A stretch of DNA of 50,018 nt from Hofstenia miamia (Eukaryota; Xenacoelomorpha; Acoela). Positions 32,702 through 42,047 of this stretch are shown piece after piece. The notes beneath the pieces are model-generated. The model made no database searches, had not been told where the DNA came from, and was given only the letters and a program-made list of their open reading frames with translations. The position numbers were made by a program, and so were the translations under genes. The stretch is from the NCBI GenBank assembly GCA_004352715.1, contig SCFE01000019.1:2663765-2713782 (forward strand), in the 5' to 3' direction. Every line of letters begins with the position of its first letter. Within the stretch, counting starts at the first letter, position 1.

Positions 32702-33183
32702 CAGTTGAACTCTTCTATAGTGAACATCCTCTATAATGAACTTCTTCAATAATAGATTGCCTCTATAATTGACTTCCTCTATAATGAACATTCTTCTTCA
32801 TTCCTCTGTAATGAAGTTTCTCTATTTAAAATGCTACTATAATCAAACTTCATGGTATGATATTTCCTCTATATAAGAATAAAATATGCAATAATTTAAT
32901 TTTTTCAGATTTTATAAATGTAATTATTTTATGTACTAAGCAAAAGCCACTCATTATGGAAAGTAATTCAAGGAGAAAATGTAGCAAATATACATTAACA
33001 ATATGTACCAATATTTTCTTATATTGTAGTGCTATATACATGTACCTGCAATAAATGCAAGAGTACCTGAAGTATTTTTTTCATCTTCTATAATGAACTG
33101 AATCCTCTATATTAACCAACCTCTATAATGAACTGAATCCTCTATATTAACCAACCGCAATTCACTATAGAGGAGTTCTACTG
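32702..33183. mobile_element. pogo/Tigger-like MITE with TA target duplication
   Basis: The left end CAGTTGAACTCTTCTATAGT and the reverse complement of the right end, CAGTAGAACTCCTCTATAGT, match at 17 of 20 bases. Both ends are flanked by TA (32700-32701 and 33184-33185), the duplication used by Tc1/mariner/pogo elements. The CAGT.GAAC.CTCTAT.. terminus is typical of pogo/Tigger relatives. Subterminal CTCTATAATGAAC motifs repeat several times at both ends. At 482 bp with no transposase it is a non-autonomous copy; a 65-codon frame inside it is incidental. Confidence 0.85.
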
Positions 33184-34442
33184 TATTAGCAAAAACCGAA
33201 ATATATACAAAATGATTGATTTCATAAATAAATGAATCAATATTAAAACATAATTATCAAATAAATAGGAGGTATGAAAAAGTGTAAATTGATTAACCTG
33301 CAATTAAAAAATTAGCATAAGTCCAAAAACAGCGTATCTATATACGCTAACTTGATCTGTTTGCTTGCACAGCACATTTATTTTGGAGGCAAGCTAAACG
33401 TGTTTTAGACCAGTCCTTAGTGCAAGAATATTAAGAAAACTATTTCATAAGAGATTTGAAATTTAATAACAAATCTAACACAGATGCTCATATATAACAA
33501 TAAGATATTCATGAGAAAATTAAATTCGCTGCTTTTCAAATTTATTTGCAACTCCTAAGAAGTACAGAAGAAATTTTGATTGATTTTAAGTTTTTGCTTT
33601 GACAATAAAGTTTAACTTCAGGCAATAAACTTTCAATAAACATTTCCTTTGTTGCAAAGTTATTAACTGACCAGTGTTTACCATAATTGAATTGAATTCA
33701 TTTAACAGATAATATAGAGTGCATAATATAGTTAACTTAATAATTTATTATTTTCAATAAAAGGGGGATCAAAATATTTAGAAGATCTTAATTCCCTTAA
33801 ACTATTTTAACATGTTCAATCACGCTTGAAGCAATTGTTAAAAACATGTAATACTTGAAATAGAATCAAAGCTAAAAAAGAATTGCAACCAGTAGCGTTA
33901 ACAGAATTTTCGGCCTAAAGGCCGACTTTGCATCGATCTCTTTGAAACATATTAAGAACAGTGACCTATTTTTAATTAAACAAAAAACTAATTGCATTCA
34001 TGCTTCAATAAATTCACATGTTTTTTATTTATGAATGTAAAATATAAAGAAATTGAATACATATTTGATAATAGAGTATATTAAAATATTATTCAATTTT
34101 AAGCAAATTTCTTTCAGGGATCAATGTTTCCTGTGCATCTATCTTTTCTCTACCTAAAGCCGACATAAGCCGGAAACTCGTTTGCTTCACATCTGATTAA
34201 ATCGTTCTTATTCATGAAATAAAGTTAAAATGCTAATAATTTAAATTGATTTTACACACTTTAATTCAAAGTACAAAAGGAAAGACATGTGGCTTTTAAA
34301 TCTTTATAGAAAAATTTAACAGTTTTCCTTTAAGATTAATTTCTGCCTGTTACTACGAAACAAAATATTCTTAAATTGTGTTAAAACATTTAGGCCGTTT
34401 TTGGAAATATTTACAAATATTTATTGCTAACCAGTTAAGTTC
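33184..34442. other. AT-rich intergenic DNA
   Basis: No gene. Short palindrome CGGCCTAAAGGCCG at 33911-33924, with a related CCTAAAGCCGACATAAGCCGG near 34154. Confidence 0.45.
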
Positions 34443-34487
34443 CTATAAGACAACCGAATAAATACTGAAATAATTATTTCAGAGGTA
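34443..34487 (+). promoter_or_regulatory. TATA-like box and/or 3' splice site before the secreted-peptide gene
   Basis: CTATAAGAC at 34443 could be a TATA box giving a very short leader. Alternatively TAATTATTTCAG|AGGTAATG (AG at 34481-34482) is a good acceptor, making the coding part exon 2 after a noncoding first exon. The two readings predict different transcripts and cannot be separated here. Confidence 0.4.
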
Positions 34488-34760
34488 ATGGTTACAATGA
34501 AGGTTAATGTAGTTCTTTGTGTGTTATTTGTATGCTTTCTGGTAGTATTTGGTAATGTGGAAAGAGATCCTCCTATCACCAACAAGAATAAGACTGGTAC
34601 GGAAGCCGAGACATGCGATAAGACAATGAAGCAATGCAAGTACTATGTCTGTCGGAAGTTCAGAAACGCTGAATGCACAATTAACATGGACAACTGCGAG
34701 TTTGAGTTCATCCTTGATGGCAAGATAATTTCATTGCTGGAGTGCAACAAGGAGGAGTAG
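34488..34760 (+). CDS. small secreted six-cysteine peptide
   Basis: A 90-codon frame, or 87 if the in-frame ATG at 34497 is used. The second start gives a classic signal peptide (MKVNVVLCVLFVCFLVVFG) with cleavage likely after FG, leaving about 68 residues. The mature chain has a polar N-terminus with one NKT glycosylation sequon, then six cysteines spaced C-x6-C-x4-C-x7-C-x6-C-x15-C, enough for three disulfides, and a charged tail (CNKEE). It would be exported. The spacing does not clearly match Kazal, Kunitz, defensin or knottin patterns that I know. Codon use and GC rise sharply against the flanks. The stop is followed at once by AATAAA. Possible roles are protease inhibitor, antimicrobial or signalling peptide; none can be chosen from sequence. 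Confidence 0.8.
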   Translation: MVTMKVNVVLCVLFVCFLVVFGNVERDPPITNKNKTGTEAETCDKTMKQCKYYVCRKFRNAECTINMDNCEFEFILDGKIISLLECNKEE

Positions 34761-34770
34761 TTTATTTATG

Positions 34771-34776
34771 AATAAA
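34771..34776 (+). terminator. polyadenylation signal AATAAA
   Basis: AATAAA starts 10 bases after the stop codon and is followed by a second AAATAAAT and T-rich DNA, implying a 3' UTR of only about 30-40 bases. Confidence 0.6.
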
Positions 34777-36044
34777 ATAAATATTTGTTTTTTGTTACAG
34801 AATTTAAACAACTTTTTCTAAATTGCGTATTATAGATTAAATATTGTCTGCAAAATATTTTTTAGTTATGGTTTTAGATACTTACAGGTAAATACTTTAA
34901 AAAATGAATAGGTTGTGTATTTTATGAATCTTAATTACCAATAATATGCAATGAACTTTATGCTGTACCGATATGCAATATTTAATTATATAAGTTGTTT
35001 GTGTTCACTGAGATTTTCCCAACTGCGTTTTATTAATATTTTGCAACATTTCGCTTTAATATTTAAGCGAGCTTATCTCATACTTTAAAAAATTAAATAA
35101 GTTCATGCTGTGTTGAATTTAAATATCTAGTTTCCATAATTTCCCATCGTAATTAGAATTTTTGTTGTTCTATTTAAACTCAATAGAAATTAGTGCTGTT
35201 TTGGAATATTGTTTAAAAACGTCACAATGCATCTTCGCGCTTTCAAAATATAAATTTCTTCTTTTCGGAAACATGTTATGTGCAAAAAATATTTGATAAA
35301 TTTTTTCATTTTCGCAAAAATGTTTTTAACTATCTGCATAATCAGACTGTTGGCTATAGTAATCGGAAGATTCGCCAGAAATTCACACTCATATAATAAA
35401 TATGGGCCAAACTAGTTTCGTTGGAAGTATTAATTTTTAGTAATCGGCCGATATCAAACTTATTGGACACAGTAATTGCTTTCTTGATGCAATAATTTGA
35501 CCAATATTGTAAAAATATTCATATGCTTTTTTGCCAATTTGATATTTTGTTTTGATGTAGTGATTTAAAATGGTACGCGTGTTCATGTTTCGACTGATTT
35601 TTTGAAACAGCTAATTAGTCAAAATAGGTCTCCGATGCGCTCAATATCTATCTCTGATGGCTATAAGACCCTACAAATATTATTAACCCAACTGATCATA
35701 ATTGACATCAAATTTGATTCTTAAGATCTTACTAGAGAATATAATTTGTAATTACAAAGACACCAATATAAACGTAACGATTATGTGGATACTCCGAAAA
35801 TATATCTCTATCAAAATCTAACTAAGTGCATTATGTAAAGGTTTTAATGATGAATTTATCAATGTCGGAAAATCAATTAGGTGAGCACCCTATTAAAACT
35901 CGGAATGGTTGCAATGCAAAACAAAGGTGAATATAAAAAATTTCGCTAGCAATGGCAATTACTTGCATTGTCAAATGTGTATCAGTTTACTTTTGAATTA
36001 AAAGAAGTTTCCATGCGTTCAAATTAATAGTTTGCAGTTATCAA
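34777..36044. other. AT-rich intergenic or intronic DNA
   Basis: No recognised gene or repeat. Confidence 0.45.
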
Positions 36045-36072
36045 TGGATTCCGACAAAAATCACAGATTAAG
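36045..36072 (+). CDS. candidate first coding exon with strong splice donor
   Basis: ATG after GTTATCA opens MDSDKNHRLR and reaches TTAAG|GTAAGC, close to the consensus donor. The exon is only 28 bases and no matching downstream exon was found, so it is tentative. Confidence 0.3.
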
Positions 36073-37199
36073 GTAAGCAAAACTAAAAACTCATTTCTTC
36101 TGTTTTCAGCAGAAAAAATAACTTATGAAGTTTTTGCCTATATAATTGTATAAACAAGCGATATATGTAGCTATGAACTCAAATTCTTGAAAGAGAAATA
36201 TGGGGGCTTTCACATTTAATGCAGGGCACTGTTAACCATTTAAATGACATTTAAACTGCTTAAATTCAATTAAACTATGAAATTTTAATTAAGAGATAGC
36301 TTAAATTAATTTGAATAAACAAACTGCATTCAAACTATGACTTATGCAAAAAGTAGGTAAATTCAAATCAATTAATCAATCTTCTGCTTAGGTTTCAACA
36401 CAAATTTGTTTCAGATAGTCTCCATGGAAATCCTGCTTCTACTATATAAGATTGAATGCTTTAGGCAATGACTTATAGCAGTTAGCTGGGGAAGGCAACA
36501 TTCTGAGCGAGATCATGCACCTATTCTGAACGGAAGTTGAGTGCTTTCACCAAATAGTTCAAAACATTTTCTTTTAGAAAATTGTCGGGTTGAGGCCACT
36601 TTTCTGTGTGACATTGCAGAAAAGCAGTGTTTGCTTGATATATTTACAAAATCTGAACATCTAAAAGACTGATTTGAATTACTACAGTAAGAGTATCCGT
36701 ATCATGATATTGGTCATGATATTATCACAGTCTCATGGTATTGGCACGCAGAAGCTCAATGGGACTGTGACGTGAAATGACGAATCTGGGGGCAAGGATT
36801 TCAGAATATTATACACAATTACTGTTAATTTCTGTCAAAATAGTTATGCTGTGAGACCAATGGGATTCTGGGACTGGAATGGATTAATACTGAGAACAAA
36901 TACAATGAGACCAAATGGGACTAGAACCGAAAAAATCCTTTTTTCGCAGAACATAAAAGGACATATATGTTCCAACACCTTTTATACTATCAATACAAAC
37001 TTATTTTGGGTTTCTTGAAATCCAGTTATCTTAGCAATTGGACGCTACTAGTTGAGACGATAAGAGTTGATAAAACTACTTCTTTCAATCAACTCTCTTT
37101 GAGGGGACAGGGGCAGCTGCCTTCTCTTGCTCACGCTCGGGGCGTCCATGCTTTGTTCATTAGGTCTTTGTGTTGACAATATAACGGAGAATTGCAGAC
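36073..37199. other. intergenic DNA with short repeats
   Basis: Near 36705-36735 there is ATCATGATATTGGTCATGAT, a near-palindrome. Variants of GAGACCAA(A)TGGGA recur near 36858, 36910 and (as CTCAATGGGACTGTGACGTG) 36755, perhaps a degenerate repeat. GC rises towards 37080-37150 without a recognised gene. Confidence 0.4.
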
Positions 37200-37475
37200 G
37201 TGATTGAAACACTTCGAGCTAATGGAATCCACAGTGACCTCAGAAGATCAATGCAAAGGCTTGTAGGCAACTTCAAACCCCGTTGGAATATGACAGATCA
37301 TTCGAGAATAATTGACAGATGTAAAGCAGGGATGGAAGAAGCACAAAAAACTCAGTCTCCAAAGTATGTGAACACTGCGAAGAATTCGTTTGTGCTTCAG
37401 ACATTATCGCACAAAGTGATTTGCTTGACTGCATTGTCTCATAAAATAACTCTTCATAGGATAACATAGAAGAAA
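37200..37475 (+). pseudogene. coding-like block with possible Cys-rich motif, unrecognised
   Basis: The frame reads IETLRANGIHSDLRRSMQRL, VGNFKPRWNMTDHSRIIDRC and KAGMEEAQKTQSPK, with high GC and protein-like composition. A shift of frame at that point gives KVCEHCEEFVCASD, a C-x2-C-x4-C cluster like a partial zinc-binding site, followed by QSDLLDC. That the cysteine cluster appears only after a frame change suggests a decayed gene, perhaps a transposase with a C-terminal zinc-binding part. No firm family. Confidence 0.35.
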
Positions 37476-37548
37476 CTTCTTTATATTTCCATACTTAAAT
37501 ATTCAAATTAAAATCAACATTCAAAACTTCAGTTATTAGCTTCACCTT

Positions 37549-37785
37549 TCAATTGTAAGAGTCCAAAAATTTACTAGAGTTTAGGCTAGATGTTTGATCA
37601 CCTTCTGATTTTGATGCGAATCTGTAATCCTTGTAGATAATCAGTTGTCTCGTCTGCCCCAGCCTGTCTACCAGTCTGACGTAATCTTTGTAGTTATGTG
37701 GATAACTGTTTATAGTTATGAAGAAATTGGTAAATCGAAGTTTCAGAAAAATGTCGTTTCTATGGCCTTTCAGCAAATTATACAA
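37549..37785 (-). CDS. 78-codon frame with weak FLYWCH-like segment
   Basis: The minus-strand frame contains LRFTNFFITINSYPHNYKDY, then RLGQTRQLIIYKDYRFASKS. The latter resembles the start of a FLYWCH zinc finger (..S.RG...L.Y.GY.F....), a domain common in MULE-type transposases and some host proteins. The defining W-x-C and H-x-H residues are not seen, so the domain would be partial. Ends at a stop near 37549. Could be a transposon remnant or a single exon. Confidence 0.3.
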   Translation of the reverse strand: MYNLLKGHRNDIFLKLRFTNFFITINSYPHNYKDYVRLVDRLGQTRQLIIYKDYRFASKSEGDQTSSLNSSKFLDSYN

Positions 37786-38588
37786 AACAAGGGGGCTTAA
37801 AATGATTCAACTTTATTAAAAAGCTATATTGGGTTTCAATGCGATTTTCATTGTGTGTCCGTTTGATGAGAGTTATGAACAATCAATATAATCTCTCCAG
37901 AGGGATAATTTATGCTATTATGTTATGAATCAATTGTATTTTTTACCGGGCATGGCATCATGTTCTTTCCTCACTTCGTTCGCAGTCAACACCATGCTAT
38001 CTATTTGAATGATACATTTAGACAGCTTTTGTAAGTTAATCATAAGTAATTGGTCTAACTAGCAGCTTGATGTAAGAATAACAGTCAAATTGTAACACTA
38101 CATCTAGATTTTTTCTATACAAGAGTTGCTTGGAGCTGTGGCCCAAGAAAAATGGCCAAATTTGCGATTTAACCTAGAAAAATGCTTACCAATTGCGCTG
38201 CTGAATCAATTGGAATTCGTAATCGAATAATGGCGCTGCTTACTGAATTGAGTGTAAGTGGAAAGCCTTCCACGTGTTACCAGTAGTTGTTCACACATGT
38301 AGCTTTGACTATGTAGTCCTAATGACACTGATAATGGTGAGGTTATATTGTTAAGCTAATGTAAAGTTATTCCATATAAATTTTTTATTTAAAAGTAATA
38401 TTTTTCACAATTTACCAAGATTGCCTATACACTTTGCTTATAGTAAGAACGAGGTATATTATTGACCTAGAACAGCCTCGAAATTTTTGAAAATATTTCG
38501 TGGTTCTGAATAAAAATATCCAAAATTTTGAAAGTGCCACAATATAAAGAAGTGTCTTCTCTTTCATTTTCGTTCTTAAGCCGTAACC
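37786..38588. other. AT-rich intergenic DNA
   Basis: Nothing recognised. Confidence 0.4.
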
Positions 38589-38705
38589 GGTTGGTACATT
38601 TTTTGACTGCTTAAATATCGCAAAACGAACTACAAAAATTCAAAATGACTGCATGAATATTGATATAGAATTTGTAACCATAGTGATTAAAGTAAAATTA
38701 TTTAA
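38589..38705 (+). repeat. 117-bp repeat, solo arm of the 41-kb inverted-repeat element
   Basis: Begins GGTTGGTACATTTTTTGACTG and is nearly identical over 117 bp to 40977-41093. It stops 3 bases before a single N, after which retrotransposon sequence starts abruptly, so this arm may be a cut-off copy at a contig join. Confidence 0.85.
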
Positions 38706-38707
38706 CG

Positions 38708-38708
38708 N
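38708..38708. other. single ambiguous base at a probable contig join
   Basis: One N lies exactly between a DNA-transposon arm and a retroelement coding frame. Confidence 0.6.
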
Positions 38709-39017
38709 GTTCAGGCATACAAGGTGGTAAGAATGGTACATTGGAGTTTGAGCAGGCAGCATCGGTTAGAAGCAGGAGGCAAGTGGTATGAGCACAAGCC
38801 ACAGGGCGTAATAGAAAATGAGAAGGTTAAGATACTTTCGGACTTCAACATACAGACGAGCAAAGTGATAGAAGCACGGAGGCCAGACATAGTAGTGGTA
38901 GACAAAGAGAAAAGATTAGGAACGGTGATAGACATAGCAGTACCAAAGGACAGAAATTTAGAAAGCAAGAAGAAAGAGAAGAAGGGAGTTGGCAGGGGAA
39001 ATAGAAAGTTGAAGTAG
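38709..39017 (+). pseudogene. retroelement pol C-terminal domain (nuclease-like), 5'-truncated
   Basis: The frame reads QAYKVVRMVHWSLSRQHRLE, GGKWYEHKPQGVIENEKVKI, LSDFNIQTSKVIEARRPDIV and VVDKEKRLGTVIDIAVPKD. It matches the conserved C-terminal block of a retroelement RT family abundant in invertebrate genomes (WYEH.P....EN...ILWDF.IQTD..I.ARRPDI...DK......IDIA.P.D). The E/PD-I-V/ID-I-A-V-P pattern resembles a PD-(D/E)XK nuclease fold, an inference. The usual ERE/EKY..L continuation is replaced by a Lys-rich run and a stop, so the end is frameshifted or broken by the oppositely oriented RT that follows. Confidence 0.7.
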
Positions 39018-39019
39018 TA

Positions 39020-39405
39020 ATATTGGAGGCAAAAGAACTTCCAAAACTGAAAATTGCAACGTCATCAAAATACAGTAGACAGGACGAGTTGAGGACAGAT
39101 TGAGAGGGTCGTTGATAGCAACAAGGAAGAAGAGAACAGCAAACACAGAACCTTGAGGAGCTCCACAAGAGACAAGAGCAGAAGAAATAGACGAGTTGAT
39201 TTTTGCACACTGACAACTATTGGACAGGTAAAACTGGAAGAGTTCGATGAAATCATCATCAAAGCCAAATAAACTTAATTTGTCAAGAATAGAATTAGGG
39301 AACCGATCAAAAGCTTTAGAAATGTCAAGAAATATAAAGCAACCAGGATCATTACGATCATGTTGATGCTGGTGGCATAACTTATGTTCTAGATCAATAA
39401 CAGAA
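39020..39405 (-). pseudogene. non-LTR retrotransposon RT fragment
   Basis: Minus strand: VIDLEHKLCHQHQHDRNDPG, then CFIFLDISKAFDRFPNSILD (motif A), FELFQFYLSN-like thumb/finger segment (IELFQFYLSNSCQCAKINSS) and SCGAPQGSVFAVLFFLVAIN (motif B). After a frame shift YFDDVAIFSFGS gives the motif C box with FDD instead of the usual YADD. Both catalytic aspartates remain. It meets the plus-strand pol domain end-to-end near 39018, suggesting two insertions or a rearrangement. Confidence 0.8.
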
Positions 39406-39419
39406 ATTAAATGTTAAAT

Positions 39420-40015
39420 TGAAAAACTTAAAAATAAACTTGACTCTCTAAAATATTAATTACTCCAGCAAAAACTGAATTTTGTTAAAAATTAGATAGA
39501 TGTTACTAACTCCACTGCTAATATATCTAATAATTCAAATTCTGATTATAAACAGAAGGTCATTATCTTTGACTTTAGTGAAATTCCCGTTTCTTATAAT
39601 GACCTTTTATTGAATGATCGTGAAAGTATGAAAGATATCTGTCACCATATTGGAGTTGACGATAATCATTTCGTCGATTAGTACCACATCAGAAAGATTA
39701 ACAATGACAAACCACGTAACTAATGGTGAAGCCAAACTCGGGGTGTTCGAAAAGATTAATATAGAGATATATTTATCAAACCTGCTCTAAATAATCGTGA
39801 ACGAATGATAGAAAAACTAAAAAGATGGTATTGATAAGAAATCGCCTGAAAATTAGGAATCTTACACTCTACCTTGACAACAAAATAGTTAACTTTAAAT
39901 GACTTCCAGATTTAGATGATATATCTTTGTTATATGCAAACAATCAAAATATCACCTTATTGTCAAAAGATCCAAACTCTGCAATCAACTGCTCTGTTTC
40001 AAAACTACAATTGTC
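39420..40015 (+). pseudogene. LINE ORF1-like RNA-binding domain, decayed
   Basis: After a Lys-rich possible coiled-coil start (EKLKNKLDSLK), the frame reads KVIIFDFSEIPVSYNDLLLN, DRESMKDICHHIGVDDNHFV, then HIRKINNDKPRN. This fits the ORF1 RRM-like domain of many LINEs (V.I.G..E.......D...M..I....GV.......R.G...KPRP). Later pieces in shifted frames (DIFIKPALNNRERMIEKLKR, RLKIRNLTLYLDNKIVNF) correspond to the domain's second half. Many stops. Confidence 0.55.
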
Positions 40016-40976
40016 TGTTTAACAGAAACCTAGTAAACCAATAGTGACTAAGTTCTAAACCTTACTTCGCACTCTGTTTCTGCGTATGCAATTTATGTAA
40101 AAATCATCTTAGATTTTATCAGACTATCTTCCACAACTGATGTGGACTTTGCTTGCAATTGCGTCCTTCCCACATGCAATATAAACATGACGCCATCTGG
40201 AACATATACTTAAAATCTAAACTTTGCAATATTTTATAAACCTAAGCCCTAACCCAAGTAACTTGACGTTTCATAAACCTAACCCATAAGACCTAAATTT
40301 ACTATTATATTATCTATACTTTTAAGTATAGGTCCCTTGTCACTTAGGTAATTAGCAATTTACAATATTTCAAACAAATTATACAGCAATTGATTGCTAT
40401 AATATAATCATGTTTACTGATGAAAGTTATAAATTATAATTTCAGAATCATCATACATTTTGTTTGTATTTAAACATCGAGTTGCAGTCACAACCTCATT
40501 AATGATTGATTATTTAATGTATGAACAAGATTATTATGTATTCGCCCGATTATCTACGCCATTGTGAAATGCATTACACTTTTGTTAATTCGAAATAAAA
40601 CAATCAAGAGATAACATGAACTCATTAATTGTTTAAATTTAGGATTGAAAACTTATTGTTTGAAGCATTTAACGCAATAAGCAAAATTTACGCTAATTTA
40701 TGAAGAAATATATTTCATATATTAGTTTAAATATTCTAAGTAAATGCAACTTTACTAAGTTTTTCCATAGACGGAGGCTAGAGAAAGGGATCTAAGGTTT
40801 ATTTAATAGAAAAATTTCAAGTTACAACAAATAAAGGTTCTGATAATGCATGGTCGATAATATACTATTAATGCAAAAGCACTACATATATTTAAAAAGA
40901 CTATTTGTCACAGATGTAAGATAAATTCTGACAGCCTTAAGTATTATGACATCATAGCTCTTCTCCATGATTGGTG
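40016..40976. other. AT-rich DNA with a short CCTAACCC-type patch
   Basis: Between 40240 and 40310 the motifs CCTAAGCCCTAACCC and ACCTAACCCAT occur, faintly telomere-like but too few and irregular to be a telomeric array. No gene. Confidence 0.4.
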
Positions 40977-42047
40977 GGTTGGTACATTTTTTGACTGCTT
41001 AAATATTGCAAAACGAACTACAAAAATTCAAAACGACTGCATGAATATTGATATAGAATTTGTAACCATAGTGATTAAAGTAAAATTATTTAATGATTAA
41101 CCAATTGAAATTACTATTTGTGTTGGAATAATATTGTGATTTAGTATCATTGTACAACAAATCATAGCCAATAAGCTTAGCATAGATTGACACACATTGA
41201 ACGGCAGATGCTACAATATTATATGTTCACTAAGAGCTCCTCTTTAAACCATAATATTGAGAAAAATTTTGCCTTTATATAAAATTTTTTATCCTATGAT
41301 GCTGTCTTTGGTAAATTATGTAGTGAGCTAGGATCAAAACATTTATACGGATATGTATGAGATGAAAATCCCAGATCTGAACCTGTGAAAATGGATTCAA
41401 ATTATTCATTGTTGTTTAAATGTGTTCTGTATCTAAATAGTCTACTTTCAAATAATAAAGCAGCTCTTTCATTGTATAAGGAAGTGACAATTCCTGTACT
41501 TTGGTTGAGTCACTAGATGCTCTTTAACTTCATTTAAAGAATGAATGGTAAGTATATTTTGTGTACATTAAGTAATTTGAATGTATCTAAAACAATGATT
41601 TAGAAGTTGGCAGCACTTCCAAATTGGCCCTGAGCTGGCTGCTATGATGCATTAGGTTTTTTAATGTGGAACCTTCCCCAGTAGGATATTTATACTTTTT
41701 CCGATGAATACATTGGTACACAGTTCTGCACCATCCGTTCTTTAAAATAGGTTTCCTTCCGCTGAATTGACAAGTCTTCCAATTTATTCATGACTATAAT
41801 GAATCTTATATCTAAAAGCAGTTCATATCTCATCATTAATTCTGATAAGAAGAATAATATAATATAAATGATTTCTAAAAAAAGATTGTTCTTTGTGAAA
41901 TCTTTAATAAATTAAAGTTATGTCCCTTTTCTTTGGTCCCATACAAGTCTATTGTACACATAATATGTATTTGCAATATTCATGCAGTCGTTTTGAATTT
42001 TTGTAGTTCGTTTTGCGATATTTGCACAGTCGAAAAATGTACCAACC
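40977..42047. mobile_element. 1.07-kb element with ~74-bp terminal inverted repeats
   Basis: The left arm starts GGTTGGTACATTTTTTGACT and the reverse complement of the right arm starts GGTTGGTACATTTTTCGACT. They stay aligned through GCAAAACGAACTACAAAAAT, TCAAAACGACTGCATGAATA to ATTG. The left arm's further ~43 bp are shared with the solo copy at 38.6 kb. No transposase frame is visible inside; the 68-codon frame over the right arm is a by-product. A non-autonomous DNA transposon is the simplest reading. No clear target duplication. Confidence 0.7.

Noticed and set aside
38711-39268. Several Ser/Leu/Cys-rich minus-strand frames
   Set aside because: The left ones are shadows of the plus-strand pol domain; only the stretch matching RT motifs to the right of 39020 was kept.
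40240-40310. Interstitial telomere repeat
   Set aside because: Only two or three irregular CCTAACCC-like units, not an array.
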